DNA of 64,000 nt from NCBI RefSeq assembly GCF_023073315.1, contig NZ_JADPJH010000022.1, positions 62,001-126,000 of the forward strand, in the 5' to 3' direction. Positions 15,838-25,270 of the stretch are shown here, in pieces. This DNA is from Bradyrhizobium sp. 1. GTDB lineage: Bacteria > Pseudomonadota > Alphaproteobacteria > Rhizobiales > Xanthobacteraceae. A program made the translations under genes and the position numbers. Numbering within the stretch: position 1 is the stretch's first letter; each line of letters begins with the position of its first letter. The notes under the pieces were generated by a model. That model saw nothing but the letters and a program-made list of their open reading frames with translations. It had not been told where the DNA came from and searched no databases.

Positions 15838-16986
15838 ATGCGAAAGACTCTGAGCTTCCTCACACTTGCTGCCGGCGTCCTGGCGGCGCCGGGTGCGCAG
15901 GCCGACATCACCATCGGCTTCGTCACGTCGCTGAGCGGCAACGGCTCCTCGATCGGCATTCCCTATGGCCGGGGCATCAATGCCGCATATGAGTACAAGA
16001 AGACGATCAACGGCGAGACCATCCGCCTGATCCAGCTCGACGACGGCTCCGATCCGTCGGCTGCGACCCGCAACGCGCGCAAGCTGGTGGAGGAGGAGAA
16101 GGTGGACCTGTTGATCGGGACCGCCACCGCACCGTCGACCATCGCCATGGCCGCGGTCGCGAGCGAGCTGAAAGTGCCGATGATCGCGGTGTCGCCGATC
16201 GGCAAGCTTCCTGAAACGCCCGAGCAATGGGTGGTCTCGGTGCCGCAGCCGGCCTCTCTCCTGGTCAAGATCATCGCCGACCGCATGAAGCGCGACGGCA
16301 TGAAGAACATCGGCTATATCGGCTTCACCGACGCCTGGGGCGACCTCGTCTATAACGGCGCCAAGGCGGCCGAGGCGGCCGGCGACATCAAGATCCAGAC
16401 CAACGAACGCTACGCCCGCACCGACACCTCAGTGACCGCGCAGATCCTCAAGGTGATGGCCGCGCGTCCCGATGCCGTGCTGGACGGTGGTTCGGGCACG
16501 CAGGGCGCGCTGCCGCTGCTCAGCCTCGCCGAGCGCGGCTTCAAGGGAAACACCTACGGCACGGTTGCGCTGGTCAATCCGGACTTCGTCAATGTCGGCG
16601 GCAAGGCGGCCGACGGCATCCAGGTCTCCGCCGGCCCCGTGATCGTGGCCGAGCAGCTTCCCGACGAGCACTTCGCCAAGAAGATCGCGCTGGATTTTCG
16701 CAGCGTCTATCAGAAGACCCACAATATCCCGACCACCGACGGCTTCTCGGCCTATTCCTTCGACGCCTGGCTGATTTTCGCCAACGCCGCCGAGCGCGCG
16801 CTGAAGACCGCAAAGCCCGGCACCGTCGAATTCCGCGCGGCGCTCCGCGATGCGATCCTGAGCACCAAGGAGCTGCCGGGCGTGCATGCCGTCTACAATT
16901 TCAAGCCGGGCGCCGTGACCGGCGTCGACGAGCGCTCGCTGGTCGTAGTGCGCCTCACCGGCGGCGGCTGGAAGTACGCACCGTAA
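15838..16986 (+). CDS. periplasmic substrate-binding protein of a Liv-type ABC transporter, copy 2
   Basis: A 382-residue exported protein with a signal peptide ending near GVLAAPGAQA and the two-lobe LivJ/LivK fold (GFVTSLSGNGSSIG, LIQLDDGSDPS, VPMIAVSPIG). The start at 15838 follows GGAGGAGAAC. It is a close paralogue of the binding protein at 9.6-10.8 kb; both share the odd SSIGIP and LDDGSDP signatures. The permease, permease-ATPase fusion and second ATPase follow directly, so this is the resident receptor of the system. Liv-type systems also import aromatic acids and amides in alphaproteobacteria, and the location between catabolic operons suggests an aromatic substrate here. Confidence 0.88.
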   Translation: MRKTLSFLTLAAGVLAAPGAQADITIGFVTSLSGNGSSIGIPYGRGINAAYEYKKTINGETIRLIQLDDGSDPSAATRNARKLVEEEKVDLLIGTATAPSTIAMAAVASELKVPMIAVSPIGKLPETPEQWVVSVPQPASLLVKIIADRMKRDGMKNIGYIGFTDAWGDLVYNGAKAAEAAGDIKIQTNERYARTDTSVTAQILKVMAARPDAVLDGGSGTQGALPLLSLAERGFKGNTYGTVALVNPDFVNVGGKAADGIQVSAGPVIVAEQLPDEHFAKKIALDFRSVYQKTHNIPTTDGFSAYSFDAWLIFANAAERALKTAKPGTVEFRAALRDAILSTKELPGVHAVYNFKPGAVTGVDERSLVVVRLTGGGWKYAP

Positions 16987-17020
16987 GCGCAGACGATCAG
17001 AACGGGGGAACGGCGTCTCA

Positions 17021-18064
17021 ATGACGAGCGACATCGCAGCCATCCTTGCGATCGACGGGATCGCCACCGGCGCAGTCTATGCGCTGGTGGCGATCGGAAC
17101 CGTCCTCATCTTCACGGTGACACGGGTCATCTTCATTCCCTTCGGTGACATCGCCGCCTTCACCGCGCTGACGCTGGCCGCACTCGACGCCAAGCGCTTT
17201 CCGGGCACGGGAGCGCTCGTCGTGATCCTGGCCTGCCTTGCGACCCTCATCGAAATCAGCTCGCTCCTGCGCAATGGCGAGCTTCGCCTGCTGCCACGCG
17301 CGCTTCTGTTCTACCTCGTGATTCCCCTGGCCGTGGTCGGCGCCGCCTGGCTTGCGATGCGTGCCGATCCGCCCCTCGCCATCCGGCTCGTGTTGGCCTT
17401 GATGCTGATCACGCCGATTGCGCCCCTTCTGGACCGGATCGTCTTCCGCCCGATCGCAGACGGAACGGTGCTCTTGCTGCTGACGGTCTCCGTCGCATTG
17501 CACTTCGCGCTGGTCGGCCTCGGCTTGCTGTTCTTCGGACCCGAGGGTGTCCGAACCGAGCCGCTGACGTCGCTCTCGACGGAGTTCGCCGGCGTGCTGA
17601 TCTCCGGCCAGACCATGCTGATCGTGATTGCGGCGCTCGTCTTCAGCGGTCTGCTCTACCTCTTCTTCGACTTCACGCTGGTCGGCAAATCCCTGCGCGC
17701 CACCGCCGTCAACCGCACCGGATCGCGGCTGATGGGAATCCGGCCAGCGCGCGCCGGCACCATCGCCTATCTGCTGGGATCGCTGATGGCCGGCGTATCC
17801 GGTATCCTGATCGCGCCGGTGAATACGGTGTTCTACGATTCCGGCTTCCTGATCGGCCTCAAGGCATTCGTCGGCGCCATCGTCGGCGGCATGACCAGCT
17901 ATCCCGGTGCCGCGATCGGCGCGGTCGGCGTCGGCATCCTCGAAAGCTTCGCGTCGTTCGAGAGCAGTGCGCTCAAGGACGTCATCGTGTTCTCGCTCCT
18001 GATTCCGGTCCTGATCTGGCGATCCCTCGCCTCGCTGCATTCCGAGGAGGAGATCGAGGAATGA
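17021..18064 (+). CDS. livH: Liv-type ABC transporter inner-membrane permease (LivH family)
   Basis: A 347-residue membrane protein with about eight to nine hydrophobic segments. The beginning IDGIATGAVYALVAIG and the loop KAFVGAIVGGM with the conserved glycines are typical of LivH permeases. It would form half of the inner-membrane channel. It lies 34 bases after the binding protein, with GGGGGAA upstream, and overlaps the next gene by four bases (ATGA). A stretch near residues 80-150 is longer than in the standard LivH (about 300 residues), giving extra hydrophobic helices. The gene order binding protein, LivH, LivM-LivG, LivF is that of a complete importer. Confidence 0.88.
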   Translation: MTSDIAAILAIDGIATGAVYALVAIGTVLIFTVTRVIFIPFGDIAAFTALTLAALDAKRFPGTGALVVILACLATLIEISSLLRNGELRLLPRALLFYLVIPLAVVGAAWLAMRADPPLAIRLVLALMLITPIAPLLDRIVFRPIADGTVLLLLTVSVALHFALVGLGLLFFGPEGVRTEPLTSLSTEFAGVLISGQTMLIVIAALVFSGLLYLFFDFTLVGKSLRATAVNRTGSRLMGIRPARAGTIAYLLGSLMAGVSGILIAPVNTVFYDSGFLIGLKAFVGAIVGGMTSYPGAAIGAVGVGILESFASFESSALKDVIVFSLLIPVLIWRSLASLHSEEEIEE

Positions 18065-19826
18065 CGCGCCTTCATGTTCAGCTTGCGGCGCTGGCGGCCG
18101 TTGTGTGCCTTGCGCTGGCGCCGTTCGTGCTCAGCCCGTTCAGCATCACGCTGATGAACTATATCGGCATCTATTCGCTCGTCGCCATTGGCCTTGCGCT
18201 CCTCACCGGCGTCGGCGGCATCGTATCGTTCGGACAGGCGGCCTTCGTCGGCGTCGCGGCCTATGCGACGGCCTGGGTCTCGGCCCTCAACGGCTATTCG
18301 CCATGGCTTGGCCTGGTGTTCGGCGTGGCGCTGACCTGTAGCGTCGCAGCGATCCTCGGAATCGTCACGCTGCGGCTTCAGGGCCATTTCCTCTCGCTCT
18401 CGACGGTCGCCTGGGGTCTCGCCATCGGCTTCCTGTTCGGCAATGTCGAGGGGCTCGGCCGCTTCAACGGCATCTCCTCGATCCCGCCGATCAGCATCGG
18501 CTCGTTCGCGCTGGTCTCAAGCGCGCAGATCTATTTCCTGATCTGGGGCATCGTCGCCGTGATCCTGTTCCTCGGCTACAACCTCATGGACTCCCGGCTC
18601 GGCCGCGCCATGCGCGCACTGCGCGGCGGCAACACGCTGGTCGAGAGCCTCGGCATCAACGCCTTCCGAATCAAGCTCGTGACCTTCGTGATCGCGGCGT
18701 TCCTGGCGTCGCTCTCGGGCTGGCTCTACGCGCATATGAGCCGCTTCATCAGCCCGGGTCCGTTCGATGCCGGCATGGGCATCGAATATCTGATGATGTC
18801 GATGGTCGGCGGCGCCGGCAGCCTGCTCGGCGGCGTCGTGGGAGCTGCCATCGTCACCCTGCTCAAGAACAGCGTGCAGGACTATCTGCCACTGATCGCC
18901 AAGGGCGCATCGGGGCAGCTTGAGATCGTCGCCTTCTCCGCGCTGTTCATCCTGTTCCTGCAATGGGCGCGGCAGGGCATCGTGCCCTTCGTCGCGCGCT
19001 ATTTGCCGAAGATCCAGCGCGAGCGGCCGCGGACCGCGCCGCCCCTGCCCCGCCGCGTGCAGCCGACGCCCGGCGAGCTGCTTCTGAAGGTCGACGGCGC
19101 CGAGCGCCGCTTCGGCGGCCTCGTCGCCGTGAACAAGGTCAGCTTCGAGGTGCGGTCGGGCGAGATCCTCGCCGTCATCGGCCCCAACGGCGCCGGCAAG
19201 AGCACGATGTTCAATTGCCTGACCGGCGCGCTGCGCGTCAACAAGGGCGAGATCGTCTTTGCCGGGCGGCCGATCACCCGCGACGCGCAATCGCGCATCG
19301 CCAAGGCTGGCATCGCGCGGACCTTCCAGCACGTCAAGCTCAGGCCGCGCATGAGCCTGCTGGAAAACGTGATGCTCGGCACCTACGCCCGCACCGGCGC
19401 GGGTCTGCTGGCCGGCGCATTCCGTCTCAACCAGCGTGAGGAAGCCAGTGCCCGGCATGAGGCACTGATGCAGCTCGAACGCGTCGGGCTCGGCGACAAG
19501 CCGTTCGAGCTCGCCGGCAATCTGCCGCTCGGCAATCAGCGCATTCTCGAGATCGCCCGCGCCCTCGCCGCCGACCCGACACTGCTGGTGCTCGACGAGC
19601 CGGCGGCGGGGCTGCGCCGCCAGGAGAAGCTGCGGCTTGCCGAATTGCTGAGGTCGCTGCGCGCGGACCATCTGACCATCCTGATCGTCGAGCACGACAT
19701 GGAGTTCGTGATGTCGCTGGTCGACCGCATCGTCGTGCTCGATTTCGGATCAAAGCTCTGCGAGGGCGCACCAGCTGCGATCCGCAGCGACGAGCGCGTC
19801 CAAGAGGCCTATCTCGGAGGCGTCGC

Positions 19827-19830
<4 letters not shown>
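18061..19830 (+). CDS. fused LivM permease - LivG ATP-binding protein
   Basis: A 589-residue fusion. Residues 1 to about 315 are a LivM-type permease (SFGQAAFVGVAAYATAW, GRAMRALRG, a C-terminal GGAGSLLGGVVGA). Residues about 335-589 are an ABC ATPase of the LivG type: Walker A GPNGAGKST, a signature variant LPLGNQRILE, Walker B LLVLDEPAAGL, and EHDMEFV. The two parts are separate genes in many organisms but fused forms are known. It overlaps livH and livF by ATGA junctions, so the four transporter genes are coupled. The signature starts LPLGNQ rather than LSGGQ, as is common in LivG. Confidence 0.88.
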
Positions 19831-20540
<710 letters not shown>

Positions 20541-20990
20541 AAACAGCGAAAACAACCCCATGCACAGTAGCCGGTGATAGCGATATCAACGGCTTAACAT
20601 AGAGAAATTGCGGATTTTACGAATTTCGCTTGACCCGTCGGGCAAAACAGTGGCATAGTGCCATCATCGCCCGGCATGGATAGCCGAGCGCTGCAACCGC
20701 CAACCCGGGTATCCCCGGATTTCCGATATGAAGCGCCAACCCATCAGAGCCGTGATTGCGCTCGCCGCAGCCGTGGCGGGATGGTCTTGTTCGCGCTGGC
20801 GAGCCAAGAGGTGACAGCCGATGAAGTGTCTTCGGATATACGCAACCCCGGATGGTGGCGGCAACGCGCCGAAGAGAGGTAAAGCAATTCGTGTCCGGAA
20901 GTCCGGAGGCGATTGCGGGCTTTCAGTGTCATGGGCGATGCCGATCTCCGCGGGCGGCAAATCGAGGCCGTCGGCTAGCCTGCTGCGCGA
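20541..20990. other. intergenic region with a dyad, no convincing gene
   Basis: This 450-base stretch between livF and the serine-hydrolase gene has only short, low-quality reading frames. It contains the dyad TTGACCCG-T-CGGGCAA at 20630-20645. The GC level drops toward the accessory block that follows. Confidence 0.6.
20630..20645. repeat. short palindromic unit TTGACCCG-T-CGGGCAA
   Basis: A near-perfect dyad with one-base centre in the intergenic region. From memory, similar CCCG-T-CGGG units recur between genes in Bradyrhizobium-like genomes, so it may be a repeated extragenic palindrome. Only one copy is evident in this window. Confidence 0.35.
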
Positions 20991-22055
20991 TCAGTCTTTT
21001 GAAGTCGCGAGTAAGATGTATCGATCCAACAAGTCCAATTCAGGTGCAACCATGTTTTTGGATTGTCGGGACGAGTTGAAGACAACGACCATGTCAAGCG
21101 TAGGAATGACGAGGGTTTTTTGAGAATTGAAGCCCATCGCGGCGATCCATTGAACCGTGTGGTCTTTGTCCAGGGATTGCCCGAGCCACCACTGATAGCC
21201 ATAAGCGCGTGGGCCTTCCGCCTCGATCTGCGCGGCAGAGGGCGGGCCAGTCTTGATTTGCTCGCTCGTGGATTGAGTTACCCAGGAAGCCGAGACGATC
21301 TGCCTACCTTCCCAAACTCCATGATTGAGAACAAGCTGGCCGATTTTCGCCCAGTCGCGAGGTCGCAGGTCTAGGCCGCGAGCTGACGCCGGAAGACCGC
21401 TAGATGCGTCTTTATGCCATTCAAAATCATTGATGCCGAGCGGTGCAAAAATGCTTTCTTGAGCCAACTCTTCTACGTTTTTCCCAGTGACCTGACGTAG
21501 GACAGCCCCAATCAGCTCTGTCTCCCGACTGTCGTATTTGAACGATGCACCCGGAGATCTATCGGACCCCAATCCTGCCGACATCATCAGAAGATGACGC
21601 AGGGTGATACGATGCTTGTCGGGCCCGCGGAGACTGGCATCTTCCGGAAGATACGAAACGATCGGCGCGTCCAGATCCTTGATCAGGCCGCGATCCATGG
21701 CTATCCCGACCAGCAGCGAGACGACGCTTTTGGTCATGGAATAACCTCTGTGCCGCGTGGTCGCATCATTTTCTGGCAGCTGAGGGTAGTTGAAGTAGCG
21801 TTCGTAGACGAGCACGCCGTGGCGAACGACGACGATCGAGTCCACATTCGCAAGCGTGCCGCCAGTTATGCCGTCGGCCATCGTGCAAAGCGGCGTCGAG
21901 TTCAGCCCCTGCTTTTCCGGCGACGTAATCGCCCATCCGTCATCGATGTCTGAAGGAATGCCGCAGTTGGACGCGGCTCCGAGCGCAATGTGGGCTCCGG
22001 TGAGACTGAGAGTGAAGGCAGAGAAGACCGCATTGAAAAACGACCATGCCCGCAT
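20991..22055 (-). CDS. exported serine hydrolase of the beta-lactamase / class C penicillin-binding family
   Basis: A 354-residue protein with an N-terminal signal peptide (hydrophobic run, cleavage near HIALGAAS) and the class C core. The S-x-x-K catalytic motif is SMTKS and a tyrosine follows at KYDSRE in the usual second-motif position. The usual HxG/KTG third motif appears weakened (AMGFNSQ). Such proteins are mostly esterases or peptidases rather than true beta-lactamases, so antibiotic resistance should not be inferred. The start at 22055 has GGAGAA upstream. Base composition is lower in GC than that of the flanking operons, and the gene sits in an apparent insertion inside the catabolic island. 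Confidence 0.78.
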   Translation of the reverse strand: MRAWSFFNAVFSAFTLSLTGAHIALGAASNCGIPSDIDDGWAITSPEKQGLNSTPLCTMADGITGGTLANVDSIVVVRHGVLVYERYFNYPQLPENDATTRHRGYSMTKSVVSLLVGIAMDRGLIKDLDAPIVSYLPEDASLRGPDKHRITLRHLLMMSAGLGSDRSPGASFKYDSRETELIGAVLRQVTGKNVEELAQESIFAPLGINDFEWHKDASSGLPASARGLDLRPRDWAKIGQLVLNHGVWEGRQIVSASWVTQSTSEQIKTGPPSAAQIEAEGPRAYGYQWWLGQSLDKDHTVQWIAAMGFNSQKTLVIPTLDMVVVFNSSRQSKNMVAPELDLLDRYILLATSKD

Positions 22056-22250
22056 ATCAGGTTCTCCGCGACCATTCCCCACGACGGCCCGATCCGCATC
22101 TCGTGTTTTGTGTATGTCTATTTTACGGCATCGTGGGCTTTGAGAGAGCTTCGACTCGGCTGTTGGCCCCAGCCGAAGAGGCGCGGAGGGCGGCCAAGGT
22201 CCGATGGGATCGGTGAACCGGACTTGCGCCAGATGACCATCGACACGCGC

Positions 22251-22271
22251 CTTTGACCCAGAGCCGACTTT
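22251..22271. repeat. diverged copy of a TGACCCA...CGGA-type motif
   Basis: The sequence CTTTGACCCAGAGCCGACTTT resembles the two better-matched repeats at 22903 and 24013. It lies between the serine hydrolase and the secreted hypothetical gene. Confidence 0.3.
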
Positions 22272-22346
22272 CCGCTGGAGGTCTCGGCAGCTATGATGTC
22301 AACCGATGAAGATAACATCTGACACAGCAACGAGGGTCTGTCGTCA

Positions 22347-22754
22347 ATGAGGTTAATGTGTGCAGTTCTGTCGCTTGCCTTGATACAATCCGCAGGTGCG
22401 CAGCCAAGCTCGAAGATAACTTTGCGTTGCCAAGGAACGAGTAGGTTAGCGGTTAAATCCGGAGCAGAGTTGGAATTCACGCCCGTCACCAACCTCAGCA
22501 TCATTGTGAGCGGGGACGATCAAACGGTGTCGTTCCTAGATAACGTCGTACCGATCACGAAGGTCACCCCCTTGCTAGTCGGATTCAGCAGTCAGTACGC
22601 GAATGGGAGGCCGAACGTCTCCGGCCGGATTGATCGGCTTACCAAGAGCGTCGAAATCGATTGGATTCACGAGAACGTCGGCGATAACACCCATTGGGAG
22701 CTTACGTGTCGTCCCGCCGGTCCCATTTCTGATTGGCCCCAACCCCAACTTTGA
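22347..22754 (+). CDS. small secreted hypothetical protein
   Basis: A 135-residue protein that I do not recognise. It has a likely signal peptide (MRLMCAVLSLALIQSAGA) followed by a beta-rich soluble domain with two cysteines (LRCQGT and LTCRPAG) that could form a disulfide. The pattern of alternating hydrophobic residues suggests a small periplasmic beta-fold. Two Met starts (22347 and 22356) are possible; neither has a strong ribosome site. It stands alone between the serine hydrolase and an orphan binding protein, with lower GC than the flanking operons. No function can be assigned. Confidence 0.5.
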   Translation: MRLMCAVLSLALIQSAGAQPSSKITLRCQGTSRLAVKSGAELEFTPVTNLSIIVSGDDQTVSFLDNVVPITKVTPLLVGFSSQYANGRPNVSGRIDRLTKSVEIDWIHENVGDNTHWELTCRPAGPISDWPQPQL

Positions 22755-22902
22755 TCGCCCACGGGCGGCATGATGGTCCAACGCTGCCTAAATGCCGATG
22801 GCCAAGTCGCCTGTTGGCCCATCACTGCCATTGACGCAGTGCGGCTACGTGTCGGTTCGCAGGGGTAGACCGGAAGTTTGCGGCTGAGCGCCAATCGACG
22901 CC

Positions 22903-22923
22903 TGTGACCCATTGCGGAAGTCA
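22903..22923. repeat. 21-base direct repeat, left copy
   Basis: The stretch with core CCCATTGCGGAAGT matches 17 of 21 bases of the copy at 24013-24033. The two copies bracket the orphan ABC binding-protein gene. Confidence 0.45.
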
Positions 22924-22993
22924 GGTCGATGGAGGCACACTCCTAGACCGTTGATAGCAAGAGGCTAGGTCACCTTCCAAGGGAGGGCACTTG

Positions 22994-23995
22994 ATGCGTC
23001 GAAGAGCATTTATCGGCCTGGCTGCCACGGCAGCGCTTGGATTTGGAACGTCAGTTTGCGCGCAGACAAGGAGGAGCCCGCCGTTGATTGGCGTACTTGC
23101 TCCTATGAAAGAAGAGACCGAACTCGCAAGATTAAGGATTGCTGCGGTTCGTAGGGGCCTTACAGACGAAGGTTTTGTAGATGAGAAGAGCTACGCCCTC
23201 GCGCTGCGGTTTCTGGAAGGAGACTTCGGTCGCGTCGATCGGCTTGTTGAGGAGCTGGGCTCGCTTACGCCCCGAGTAGTCGTGATAGGCGCAATGGGAA
23301 TTAGCGCGTTCCATAAACTCTATCCTGACACTCCGGTAGTATTCACCGGGATCGCCGCCGATCCGATCGCATTGGGTTGGGTCCAGAGCTATGCGCGTCC
23401 GGGAGGGATGCTGACTGGCAATGTCATGAACGCTGTTGGCGGCGAAGAAACAATGGCGCAAAAACGTCTCGGGTTCTTTAGGGAGCTGGTGCCGGACTTG
23501 AAGCGACTAGGCGTCATCGGCCCTGCGGCCGGGCCGTTGGCAACCAAGGAGAAAGATGCCCTCCACAAGGCCGCCGGGCAGTTCGGATTTGAGGTGCTGC
23601 ACTACGATATCAAAACGGCTGACGATTTGGAGGGCGCCTTCGCCTCGGGGCTGCGCGATGACGTTAGCGGCTTTTACATCTCGGGCGAACCCCTTCTATT
23701 CGGGAACTTAGCGAGAGTAATGACTCTCGTAACAGGAGCGAAAAAGCCTACCTTTGGCGCTTACCCGGAATGGGGACGTGCGAGCCTCCTTATGTCGTAT
23801 TCTACTGATCCTCTGGAGGGATATCGAAACGCTGGCGCCTACGCGGCGAAGATTTTGAAGGGAACCAAGCCTAGCGAGCTCCCTGTTCTGCAAGCAAGCA
23901 AGTTCGCTCTCGTGATCAACCAAAAAACCGCGAAGTCGCTTGGTATCATCGTGTCGCCGACGCTTTCGGCACTTGCCGATGAGGTCATCGAATAG
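22994..23995 (+). CDS. orphan ABC transporter substrate-binding protein (PF04392-like family)
   Basis: A 333-residue exported protein with an RR-containing signal peptide (MRRRAFIGLAATAALGFG, a twin-arginine-like start with cut near SVCAQ) and the family pattern IGVLAPM, VVVIGAMG, DTPVVFTGIAADPI and ARPGGMLTG. These proteins resemble tryptophan/purine-type ABC receptors but are often found with no permease, as here. A GGGAGG lies just upstream of the ATG; the preceding TTG is less likely. The ligand is unknown. Nearly identical 21-base repeats occur on either side (22903 and 24013), which suggests that the gene moved as a unit. Confidence 0.75.
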   Translation: MRRRAFIGLAATAALGFGTSVCAQTRRSPPLIGVLAPMKEETELARLRIAAVRRGLTDEGFVDEKSYALALRFLEGDFGRVDRLVEELGSLTPRVVVIGAMGISAFHKLYPDTPVVFTGIAADPIALGWVQSYARPGGMLTGNVMNAVGGEETMAQKRLGFFRELVPDLKRLGVIGPAAGPLATKEKDALHKAAGQFGFEVLHYDIKTADDLEGAFASGLRDDVSGFYISGEPLLFGNLARVMTLVTGAKKPTFGAYPEWGRASLLMSYSTDPLEGYRNAGAYAAKILKGTKPSELPVLQASKFALVINQKTAKSLGIIVSPTLSALADEVIE

Positions 23996-24012
23996 AATAG
24001 GAGAGGTCCGAT

Positions 24013-24033
24013 TCTGGCCCATTTCGGAAGTAA
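24013..24033. repeat. 21-base direct repeat, right copy
   Basis: This copy (core CCCATTTCGGAAGT) lies 18 bases after the orphan binding-protein stop and matches the left copy at 22903 in 17 of 21 positions. It overlaps the left arm of an inverted repeat at 24020. Confidence 0.45.
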
Positions 24034-24060
24034 CGTGACGCGTGACTTGAGTCCGAAATG
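24020..24060. terminator. inverted repeat with nine-base perfect arms, possible terminator or mobile-unit end
   Basis: CATTTCGGA at 24020-24028 is the exact reverse complement of TCCGAAATG at 24052-24060, with 23 bases between. No T-run follows, so a classical intrinsic terminator is uncertain. It sits in the gap between the orphan binding-protein gene and the minus-strand EthD gene, at the border of the accessory block. Confidence 0.4.
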
Positions 24061-24134
24061 AGCGCCAAAGCAGACATCTAGCGATCAATCCGCATTTGTC
24101 GGCTCGCGCCATATTCGTTCACGCTCTCGGCCCT

Positions 24135-24842
24135 CTAAGGCTTCGGCATAACCACCCGCGTCAGCATCGGAAAATGCTTGTTGCCGCCCGCAAACGGCGG
24201 GAATTTCACGAAGTCCGCGCGCATGCGCGTGATGACGTCGGAGCCGAGTGCGTGCGCCAGGGCTTGCGGGCTGTCGAACACCAGCTTGTTGCGCTGCATG
24301 TGCTCGACGCGGTTCGACGGCAGCCGGTCGACCCAGTCGATGCGGGTGTAGATCTCGATCTGGCGGACGTTGGGGAACGTTCGCATGATCGATGGATGGT
24401 GCTCCAGATAATGCAGGTTCCAGGCATTCATGTCGTCGGCAGGCCCGGGATAATGCACGAGATAGCTGCACGGCGTCACCGTGCCAGGCGCATGTGCGGC
24501 GTCGTCGACTGGAAACGAACGCGTCAGCATCATTTGGTGCGTGACGTCCAATCCCGCGAGGCTGGGCAAGCCAGTCCCCGCCGCAACACGTGCGAGAACT
24601 CCGCCGGCATCCGCGGCGGCCTCGCAGGCGAACAAATCGGCGAAGCGCAATTGAAGAGCGAACACGGGCCCCGCGCCGTCGCCCTTGTACGGATGATCGA
24701 CACTGCTCTCCATCGGCGTGAACAGCAGCCCCTCGGTCATGTCGGGGATTGATCCGACCATTGCGGCGGCGGCCGCGAGATCGTCTGGGCGGATCCGCCG
24801 TTCGCCCGCCGGATCGGAAAATGTCATAAAGAGCGAGATCAT
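24135..24842 (-). CDS. EthD-like dimeric alpha-beta barrel protein
   Basis: A 235-residue protein that resembles the EthD family, probably as two ferredoxin-like alpha-beta halves. The second half has YLVHYPGPADDMNAWNLHYL and EHHPSIMRTFPNVRQIE, the HY...HHP...P pattern of EthD domains. EthD-fold proteins include small oxygenases, cyclases, decarboxylases and helper proteins of aromatic degradation. Its start overlaps the thioesterase stop (ATGA), so it ends a coupled unit of FAH-family enzyme, thioesterase and EthD protein. The role is unknown; acting on an unstable ring-cleavage or quinone-like product would fit the context. Confidence 0.65.
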   Translation of the reverse strand: MISLFMTFSDPAGERRIRPDDLAAAAAMVGSIPDMTEGLLFTPMESSVDHPYKGDGAGPVFALQLRFADLFACEAAADAGGVLARVAAGTGLPSLAGLDVTHQMMLTRSFPVDDAAHAPGTVTPCSYLVHYPGPADDMNAWNLHYLEHHPSIMRTFPNVRQIEIYTRIDWVDRLPSNRVEHMQRNKLVFDSPQALAHALGSDVITRMRADFVKFPPFAGGNKHFPMLTRVVMPKP

Positions 24843-25270
24843 GACACTGTCGCCTCCCCTCCGACTTGCAGATGCGCCACGAGAGCCGCGCGAACGTCAT
24901 CGGGCCACGGAATGGCGCGGTGATCGACCAGCGAGGTCGCGGCAAGAATCTGGTGCGCGCGCCAGCGCACGCCATCGGCGCCCGAGATGACATGGCCCAG
25001 ATGAAGCGACGATCCGCCGACCTTGCTGATGCCAAGCTCAAAGCTCAGGACGTCACCGAATTTCGACGGCCGCGAAAAATCGCAAGTCAGATGCACCGTC
25101 GGCGTCCCGATCTTCCGGATCGTGATCAGCTCCGGCCATGGGAAGCCGATGCCCGCCCAGAACTCCTCGACGACACCGTTGAGGATGTTCAGATAGGACG
25201 GGAAGTACGCAATCCCCGAAGGATCGCAGTCTCCGAAGCGCAGCTCGCGATCGAACGAGAACGATTTCAT
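24839..25270 (-). CDS. acyl-CoA thioesterase of the 4-hydroxybenzoyl-CoA thioesterase family
   Basis: A 143-residue hotdog-fold enzyme. The motif FGDCDPSGIAYFPSY near residue 15 includes the catalytic aspartate of 4-hydroxybenzoyl-CoA thioesterases. It would hydrolyse an aryl- or acyl-CoA to the free acid. The ATG at 25270 overlaps the stop of the FAH-family gene, and its own stop overlaps the EthD start, so the three are coupled. Together with the downstream-pathway genes for a gentisate-type dioxygenase and FAH hydrolase, it suggests that a ring-hydroxylated benzoyl-CoA is freed from CoA before ring cleavage. This step is an inference; housekeeping thioesterase is the alternative. Confidence 0.85.
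   Translation of the reverse strand: MKSFSFDRELRFGDCDPSGIAYFPSYLNILNGVVEEFWAGIGFPWPELITIRKIGTPTVHLTCDFSRPSKFGDVLSFELGISKVGGSSLHLGHVISGADGVRWRAHQILAATSLVDHRAIPWPDDVRAALVAHLQVGGEATVS

Noticed and set aside
20991..22055. Antibiotic-resistance beta-lactamase
   Set aside because: Only the SxxK and Tyr regions are convincing and the third motif is weak; family members are mostly esterases or peptidases.
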